Below, piece after piece: positions 49,608 through 54,619 of a DNA stretch of 54,619 nt (the stretch's first letter is position 1; every line of letters starts with the position of its first letter). The DNA comes from Betaproteobacteria bacterium. GTDB taxonomy: Bacteria; Acidobacteriota; Terriglobia; Acidiferrales; UBA7541. The notes below the pieces were generated by a model, which saw only the letters and a program-made list of their open reading frames with translations, searched no databases and was not told where the DNA came from. A program made the position numbers and the translations under genes. The stretch covers positions 1 through 54,619 of the forward strand of contig CAJCHZ010000102.1 of the NCBI GenBank assembly GCA_903970165.1, in the 5' to 3' direction.

Positions 49608-50411
49608 ATGAAAATACTTTTTATTGGGGACATCGTCGGTTCGCCCGGGCGGCAGATTGTGCGCGACCGCTTGCGGGATATTGTTGCGCAACGCGCGATT
49701 GATCTCGTTATCGCCAACGGCGAGAACTCCGCTTCGGGTTTTGGCATTACGCCGCGCCTGGCGCAGGAGCTGCTGGCGACCGGAATTGATGTATTAACCG
49801 GTGGAAACCATAGTTGGGATCGCAAGGAAATACTCGAATACATGCCGCACGAGCCGCGGTTGTTGCGGCCAGCAAACTTTCCTGAGGGCAATGTCGGGAG
49901 CGGGCTATTTGTCGGGACGGCCAAGAACGGCGTGAAGTTCGCCGTGCTGAACCTGATGGGGCGCGTGTTTATGACCCCGCTCGATGATCCGTTTCGCAAG
50001 GCCGACAGCGAGCTAGCCAAGGTGCCGCCGGATGTGGCGTTTATTCTTGTGGACATGCACGCGGAGACGACCAGCGAGAAATTGGCGATGGGCTGGTATC
50101 TGGACGGTCGCGTGACTGCGGTTGTGGGGACGCACACGCATGTCGCTACCGCCGATGAGCACGTCTTGCCCGGCGGGACGGCTTTTATCTGCGATGTGGG
50201 AATGAGCGGGCCGCATGGCGGCGTGATTGGAATGGACCGCGAGGGCATCATCAAAAAGTTTATCGACGGCCTCCCAGCGCGCTTTGAAGTGGCGAGCGGC
50301 GAAATACAAATGAATTGCGTCCTGATTGAAACCGACGACGAAGGGCCGCGCAGCGCCTCAGGCCGCCTAAAAGCCCACTCGATCGAACGCCTTCGCTTCC
50401 GCATCGACTAA
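49608..50411 (+). CDS. ymdB: YmdB-family metallophosphoesterase
   Basis: A 267-residue calcineurin-like phosphoesterase of the YmdB (TIGR00282) family, known in Bacillus as a cyclic-nucleotide phosphodiesterase affecting biofilm and motility. Metal-site motifs: FIGDIVGSPGR (residues 4-14), ANGENSASGFGI, TGGNHSWDRKE, VDMHAETTSEK and GTHTHVATAD. The start at 49608 gives the conserved MKILFIGDIVG; the open frame from 49530 is a leader. No clear ribosome site. The structured RNA upstream suggests regulated expression. Confidence 0.93.
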   Translation: MKILFIGDIVGSPGRQIVRDRLRDIVAQRAIDLVIANGENSASGFGITPRLAQELLATGIDVLTGGNHSWDRKEILEYMPHEPRLLRPANFPEGNVGSGLFVGTAKNGVKFAVLNLMGRVFMTPLDDPFRKADSELAKVPPDVAFILVDMHAETTSEKLAMGWYLDGRVTAVVGTHTHVATADEHVLPGGTAFICDVGMSGPHGGVIGMDREGIIKKFIDGLPARFEVASGEIQMNCVLIETDDEGPRSASGRLKAHSIERLRFRID

Positions 50412-50419
50412 TTTGGAGT

Positions 50420-50444
50420 GCGGCAGCTCTGCTGCGGCTTTTCC
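50420..50444 (+). terminator. Candidate terminator of ymdB
   Basis: GCGGCA (50420-50425), loop GCTC, TGCTGC (50430-50435), then GGCTTTTCC. A 6-bp stem including one G-T pair and a short T-run nine bases after the ymdB stop. Confidence 0.45.
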
Positions 50445-50495
50445 CCGGCTCAGCTAATCTCCGCCTCAACCCTGCTCATCTCCGTTGTAGAGGCG

Positions 50496-50509
50496 CGCGC
50501 TTAAGCGCG
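50496..50509. repeat. Palindrome CGCGCTTAAGCGCG
   Basis: A perfect 14-base palindrome in intergenic sequence, similar in style to the REP-like units at 28996 and 54355. Confidence 0.4.
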
Positions 50510-50814
50510 TCCTTCTTCCCTAGTCACCCCAACCGTCGGCTTCCGCTTTCCCGCAGCAAGCAACTCAAGCGCCTCGCACCTGCCCCTCGCGCTCGCGAAA
50601 TAACCATCGCAAATACTCCTCGACGGGCTGCTCCCCTTTCTGCGCGTTTCGAGGCACTCCAACCGCGGAGGGATTCGCCGCAAGCAAGCAGGGCCACGTG
50701 GCGGAACTTCGGGGTGGCCGACTATCCGGGAGCAACCGGCGCTCGGCTCTTGAGCGACCTTGGTCCCCCATCTAAGCAAAATGAAGAAATGTCCTCTGTC
50801 GCTGCGAGCGGCAG

Positions 50815-52350
50815 ATGCGAGATGATATGACAATGAGGATGCCTTCATCAAAGCTGATCGACACTTTACTCAAGTGCGCACTTGCGTTCTCTACATCGAT
50901 TGCGGGGGCCCAAGTCATCCGCTACGAAGAGCCCTACCGTCCGCAGGTACACTTCTCTCCTCGCGAGCATTGGACGAACGATCCTAACGGGCTCGTTTAC
51001 TTTCACAAGGAGTATCACCTCTTCTATCAGTTCAATCCGTTCGGTGATGAATGGGGCCACATGAGTTGGGGGCACGCCGTTAGCACGAACCTCTTGGATT
51101 GGCAGGAGCTTCCGGTCGCAATCCCAGAGAAGGACGGCGAAATGGCGTTCACGGGCAGCGTCGTCGTGGACCACGAGAACACCAGTGGCTTCTGCGCGCC
51201 CGGAGCAGAGTGCCTGGTTGCGGTATACACCGGTTCCCGCAGCACGGGCGAAGGAACACGGCAGACACAGAACCTTGCATACAGCCGCGACGACGGACGG
51301 ACCTGGACCCGATATGCCGCCAACCCCGTAATCGATCTGCACATGGCCGACTTCCGTGACCCCAGCGTGTCGTGGGATGAGAAGGAAAACCGTTGGTTGA
51401 TGGCGGTTTCCTTGGCCATGGAGCACAAGATTCGTTTCTATACGTCACCGAACCTAAAGGAGTGGACGCAACTGAGCGACTTCGGACCCGCTGGCGACGT
51501 CGATGGAGCCTGGGAATGCCCAGACCTCCTGCGTATCCCCGGCGAGAATGGAACAGGTGACATGTGGGCCCTGAAAATTGGTCTCAATCCGGGCGCGCCG
51601 CAAGGCGGTTCCGGCGAGCAGTATTTCCTGGGCAACTTCGACGGGAAGCGGTTTACGGCGTCCAGCGAGCCTGGTTCGCACGGATGGACGAACTATGGCA
51701 AGGATGACTACTGCGCCATCAGCTTTAACGGGCTGCCGAAGGACGCGAAGCCGATTCTGATCGGCTGGATGAGCAACTGGCAGTACGCGTCGCAACTGCC
51801 GACCTCTCCCTGGCGCGGGCAGATGAGTGTTCCAAGACGCCTCTCGCTACTGAGGGACGCTGCAGGATTGGCAGTAGTGCAGGACCCCGTTATCGCTCCT
51901 CTCCGTGCAGATCATTCCGACATCTCGACGGCAAAGGCCGGCAGTGTCTCCGGTAACATGCAGGCCCCCTTCGAGTTAGACTTGCAGTTTGGCCGACCAT
52001 CTGAACAAGTCTTTGGCATACGCATCTATACGGACGAACAGCATTGGACAGAGATCGGGTTTGATCAGCCGCAGCGAGAGTTCTACATCGATCGCACAAA
52101 GTCGGGTGCGGCTATTACACCGGACTTCCCGGCGAGGACAACGGCTCCGCTGATCGCAAGCCGTCCCTACGACTTCAAACTCATCATTGATCGCTCATCC
52201 ATAGAGGCTTACGCACAGAACGGCACGATTGCGATGACGGACTTGATTTTCCCCGCTTCACGAAACAGCAAGGTTGCACTCTTCTCTTCAAGCGGGAAGG
52301 TAGTTTCAGTACGGGGCGACCGCTGGGAGCTTCGTTCGATCTGGAGGTGA
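50815..52350 (+). CDS. Secreted glycoside hydrolase family 32 enzyme (levanase/fructanase/invertase type)
   Basis: A protein of up to 511 residues with a short signal region (LIDTLLKCALAFSTSIAGA). GH32 hallmarks: nucleophile Asp in WTNDPNG near residue 53, FRDP near residue 180 (transition-state stabiliser), and the acid/base Glu in ECPDL. WGHMSWGHAVS and the five-bladed propeller pattern are clear, followed by the C-terminal beta-sandwich (SSIEAYAQNGTIAMTDLIFP). It hydrolyses beta-fructosides such as sucrose, levan or inulin. Several ATGs (50815, 50827, 50833, 50839) are possible starts. No sugar transporter is adjacent. Confidence 0.92.
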   Translation: MRDDMTMRMPSSKLIDTLLKCALAFSTSIAGAQVIRYEEPYRPQVHFSPREHWTNDPNGLVYFHKEYHLFYQFNPFGDEWGHMSWGHAVSTNLLDWQELPVAIPEKDGEMAFTGSVVVDHENTSGFCAPGAECLVAVYTGSRSTGEGTRQTQNLAYSRDDGRTWTRYAANPVIDLHMADFRDPSVSWDEKENRWLMAVSLAMEHKIRFYTSPNLKEWTQLSDFGPAGDVDGAWECPDLLRIPGENGTGDMWALKIGLNPGAPQGGSGEQYFLGNFDGKRFTASSEPGSHGWTNYGKDDYCAISFNGLPKDAKPILIGWMSNWQYASQLPTSPWRGQMSVPRRLSLLRDAAGLAVVQDPVIAPLRADHSDISTAKAGSVSGNMQAPFELDLQFGRPSEQVFGIRIYTDEQHWTEIGFDQPQREFYIDRTKSGAAITPDFPARTTAPLIASRPYDFKLIIDRSSIEAYAQNGTIAMTDLIFPASRNSKVALFSSSGKVVSVRGDRWELRSIWR

Positions 52351-52676
52351 AACTCCCGACCGAGTAGGTCCGTGCGTTCATATGTGCAAGAACAAGCACC
52401 GTGGGGTAGAAGCTCGTCGCCTCCGTTTACGCGAAGTCGACAGTCGCCCAGCCACGCTGGGGATCGAGGTCAAGACTGTGCTCCCCATCGATCCCGAGTG
52501 ACGGGCAACTCTGACGTAACGCGATTAGGTAAGGGTTGCCGACCACGCGGGAGTTAGCGACTTTGCCCTACACGGCACCGTCAGTCAGGAGTCGCTGGTC
52601 AACTTCACAGAAGCGGATTTCCGGTTCACCCCGATTATCCGCAGACCCCACGCATCGCGCCTGGATCGGGATGGGG
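52351..52676. other. Gene-free stretch between GH32 and serine hydrolase genes (convergent)
   Basis: 326 bases. One short frame of 39 codons (52382-52501, LREVDSRPATLGIEVKTV in the middle) looks somewhat protein-like and could be a gene remnant, but nothing is recognised. No clear intrinsic terminator. Confidence 0.35.
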
Positions 52677-54134
52677 TTATTTGATCCGATTCGCGCGCAA
52701 ATCAGTGCCCCCTTCATGCAGGATCAGCTCCGTCGCCCGGCCGTTGCCGTCGGTTACAAAGGTGACCTGAGAGTTAGAGGTCTTAGAAAAATAATCGCGA
52801 ACGGTCTCCGGAAATATCTCATTCTTGTGGCCATTTATCTGCTCGAACAAATGATCGCCGTCCCGGACAATGCTGATCACCACAGAAGTCACTTCGTAAC
52901 TTCCGACGTACCTGTCGTACAACTTCGGATCGACGGTGCTCTCTTTGTGATGGCCGAGAGGAAGCCCCAGTACAATCTCCAGGAGTTGCGATGCCAATTC
53001 GGACGCGCCAGCTGCGTCGGAATTGATCAGCACCACCACGCCAGCCCGCGCGTCCGGTGCAATCAGCATCATCGCGCTGGCTCCTTGCTGCGACCCGCCG
53101 TGGCCCACATCTACCACGCCTTCCGTTGTTCCACCCTGCCACCCAAGCCCGTAAACCATCCGTCCGAGCCCATCCGACGGCATTTGCGGTGTCCACATGA
53201 TGTCTCGCGTGGCGCGCTTAACCAGATGATCGGAGAGGATCGCCGCTTCGAATCGTGCCATGTCGGGTGCGGAGGAAAGCCAGCCCCCGCCGGGGACTTT
53301 GTAGCTTGCATCCAGAAATTCAGCATTCACCACGGCGCCGGATTTATCTTTTGAGTAGAAACGCGCGCGCAACGGAATAATGGCGAAGCGATCGTCCGGA
53401 CGCGTTTGCAGCATGCCAGCCGGAACCAGAACATGCTCGCGCACGTAATCCGCGTACTTCTCGCCGGACGCTCCTTCGATTGCGCATCCGACCAGGGTGT
53501 AGCCTTGCGTGGAATAGCTAAAGTGTGTTCCAGGCTGTGCCACCAGCGGATCGTCTGCGAAAAACTTCAGGCCGGCTTCGATTCCATTTTCAAAGTGACG
53601 CGTGTTGCCCACTTCGGGGTCGCTCTGCGATTCGGAATAGGGAGTTTCAGGCACGTGGTAGTAGCGGATTCCGGCGAGATGTCCTAAAAGTTCTCGCGTG
53701 GTGATGGGCCACGGCTTCTGCGGGAATGCCGGGCAGTACTTCTGCACCGGGGAATCCAGATCCAGCTTGCCGTGTTCCCAAAGCTCCATGGCGGCAGTGG
53801 CCGTGATCGATTTCGAGATCGAGCCGAGGCGGTACACCGTCTGTGATGTGGCATGAACAGAGTTCTCCAGATCGGCCATGCCGAAGCCCGCTGACCACGC
53901 GAATTCTCCATCCTGTACAACAGCCGCAGAGATGCTCGGCGCCTTGCTGGCGGCCATGAAGTTAGAAATGGTGCTTTCAATCTTGGCTTGCTTCTCGGCT
54001 GAAAGCTTCCCGGTCTGAGCTACTGCGCAACTCGCGGCTAGGAGGAACGCGAGAAGCCCCACAAGCGTTGTCGAGATTTTCTGACTTTTCTGGCGGCGAA
54101 GTCCGCCATCAGTGCAGTATGTTTCTTGATTCAT
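52677..54134 (-). CDS. Secreted class C beta-lactamase-family serine hydrolase
   Basis: A 485-residue serine hydrolase with a signal peptide (LVGLLAFLLAASCAVA). The SxxK catalytic motif is SISK near residue 105, and the third motif is VGHGGS. The second motif, usually YxN, reads YST in HFSYSTQGYTLVG, so the usual Asn is replaced. The C-terminal 100 residues (LYDRYVGSYEV ... LILHEGGTDLRANR) match the DUF3471-like beta domain often fused to these enzymes. The likely role is a penicillin-binding-protein-like esterase or D-aminopeptidase rather than antibiotic resistance. Confidence 0.88.
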   Translation of the reverse strand: MNQETYCTDGGLRRQKSQKISTTLVGLLAFLLAASCAVAQTGKLSAEKQAKIESTISNFMAASKAPSISAAVVQDGEFAWSAGFGMADLENSVHATSQTVYRLGSISKSITATAAMELWEHGKLDLDSPVQKYCPAFPQKPWPITTRELLGHLAGIRYYHVPETPYSESQSDPEVGNTRHFENGIEAGLKFFADDPLVAQPGTHFSYSTQGYTLVGCAIEGASGEKYADYVREHVLVPAGMLQTRPDDRFAIIPLRARFYSKDKSGAVVNAEFLDASYKVPGGGWLSSAPDMARFEAAILSDHLVKRATRDIMWTPQMPSDGLGRMVYGLGWQGGTTEGVVDVGHGGSQQGASAMMLIAPDARAGVVVLINSDAAGASELASQLLEIVLGLPLGHHKESTVDPKLYDRYVGSYEVTSVVISIVRDGDHLFEQINGHKNEIFPETVRDYFSKTSNSQVTFVTDGNGRATELILHEGGTDLRANRIK

Positions 54135-54590
54135 GTTTCACTCCGCCACCGTCGCTGGGTCTGACCGATGCAATTTGTCATCCCTGCTGGCTCGGTCACC
54201 CACGCACAGTCTCACATGGTATCTCGAAAACGACGGCTCTCGCGGTCGCCTGTTTTGCATGAACGTTCAGCGCTGGATTGGGCCCAACTGCAGCACAGTC
54301 GGCGTCTCGGGCCTTTGTCGTCGCTCGCGCGAGATTCGCCCAACAATCCGTCCCCTGGCCACTCCCTCCGCTACGACCTAAGCGCGCCGCCTCCGGCGTC
54401 GCAGGCCTTCGCTACGGGAGTGGCCAGCGCAAGACAAACCATGCTCTAATGTTGGAAACGTCGGCGGGTAAACCTCAGCCCGAAGCTCCACTTAACATAT
54501 AAACCTGAATCCCGAAATTAAATAGCACTGTTCCACCCTAACTCGGTAATGTTTCAGCTGGTTAGAAGAAACACCGAGGAGGACAAAACA
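54135..54590. other. Upstream region between divergent genes at the right edge
   Basis: About 456 bases without a clear gene. It contains a 12-bp perfect inverted repeat (54355-54427) and AT-richer sequence from about 54490 on, likely holding the promoter of the partial gene at the edge, though no box pair is convincing. Confidence 0.45.
54355..54427. repeat. 12-bp inverted repeat with GC-rich centre
   Basis: CTGGCCACTCCC (54355-54366) and GGGAGTGGCCAG (54416-54427) are perfect reverse complements separated by 49 bases, which also contain CGCTACG and GCCTCCGGCGTCGC motifs. It may be a REP/BIME-type or MITE-like unit. Confidence 0.5.
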
Positions 54591-54619
54591 GTGCAATGGA
54601 AAATTACCGCTCTTTGGGG
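54591..54619 (+). CDS. Start of a gene cut by the right edge
   Basis: A strong GAGGAGG (54576-54582) lies eight bases before a GTG at 54591, which would begin MQWKITALW. An ATG at 54596 in another frame (MENYRSLG) is 13 bases from the site and less likely. Too short to assign. Confidence 0.4.

Larger units (their letters stand above)
50412..50814. other. Gene-free stretch between ymdB and the GH32 gene
   Basis: 403 bases with a terminator hairpin at 50420-50444 and a perfect palindrome at 50496-50509. No convincing coding sequence. Confidence 0.5.

Noticed and set aside
52382..52501. 39-codon ORF after the GH32 gene
   Set aside because: Some protein-like composition but no ribosome site of note and no recognised family; kept only as a note in the intergenic entry.

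Overview
The window looks like a chromosomal segment of an Acidobacteriota bacterium (Terriglobia / Koribacter-like). This is inferred from gene content: very large TonB-dependent receptors with an N-terminal carboxypeptidase-regulatory-like domain, a DUF4382-type lipoprotein, a DUF2934 protein, a winged-helix regulator with a C-terminal membrane anchor, many secreted hydrolases, and a moderately high GC content. No rRNA, insertion sequence, prophage, CRISPR array or convincing tRNA was seen. The sequence carries no species label and no search was run.

Layout. 1-3861 (+): end of a [NiFe]-hydrogenase maturation cluster, hypF (cut by the window edge), hypA, hypB and a NixA/HoxN-type nickel permease. 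4000-7012 (-): a small membrane protein with an in-frame amber codon, asd, and an aspartokinase with no ACT domains, preceded by a 35-codon Thr-rich leader peptide and a strong terminator hairpin. 7270-10292: DUF4382 lipoprotein (+), DDAH (-), membrane-anchored winged-helix regulator (-). 10664-14545 (-): two tandem secreted S15 (CocE/X-Pro dipeptidyl-peptidase-like) hydrolases. 14881-19773: typA, a secreted amidohydrolase, and a phosphodiesterase of the alkaline phosphatase superfamily. 20024-23523 (+): type III polyketide synthase, ICMT-like methyltransferase, secreted TPR-like protein and a DECR-like reductase. 23535-24956 (-): PIG-L deacetylase. 25081-34214 (+): translation block thrS, glyoxalase-like gene, infC, rpmI, rplT, pheS, methyltransferase, pheT, zapA. 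34232-37892 (-): membrane protein, aldo/keto reductase, secreted esterase, DUF2934. 38351-49091 (+): DinB-like protein, TonB C-terminal-domain protein, small His/Cys protein and three TonB-dependent receptors, the first two a tandem duplication. 49608-54134: ymdB, a GH32 enzyme (+) and a class C serine hydrolase (-). A new gene begins at the right edge.

Most interesting signals. (1) A probable threonine attenuator ahead of an ACT-less aspartokinase: leader peptide, terminator and a leader segment able to pair with the terminator all fit the classical model. (2) A structured RNA element present twice, in front of the second TonB receptor and in front of ymdB; its helices carry compensatory differences and each copy follows a matching TAGAAT promoter box. 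I could not assign it to a known riboswitch class. (3) A TonB-domain/small-metal-motif-protein/TonB-receptor locus in which two receptors share twelve conserved cysteines. Smaller points are the amber codon at 4069, a short PheT lacking the EMAPII-like domain, a probable non-AUG infC start, a HypF zinc ligand replaced by Asp, and several families of REP-like palindromes.
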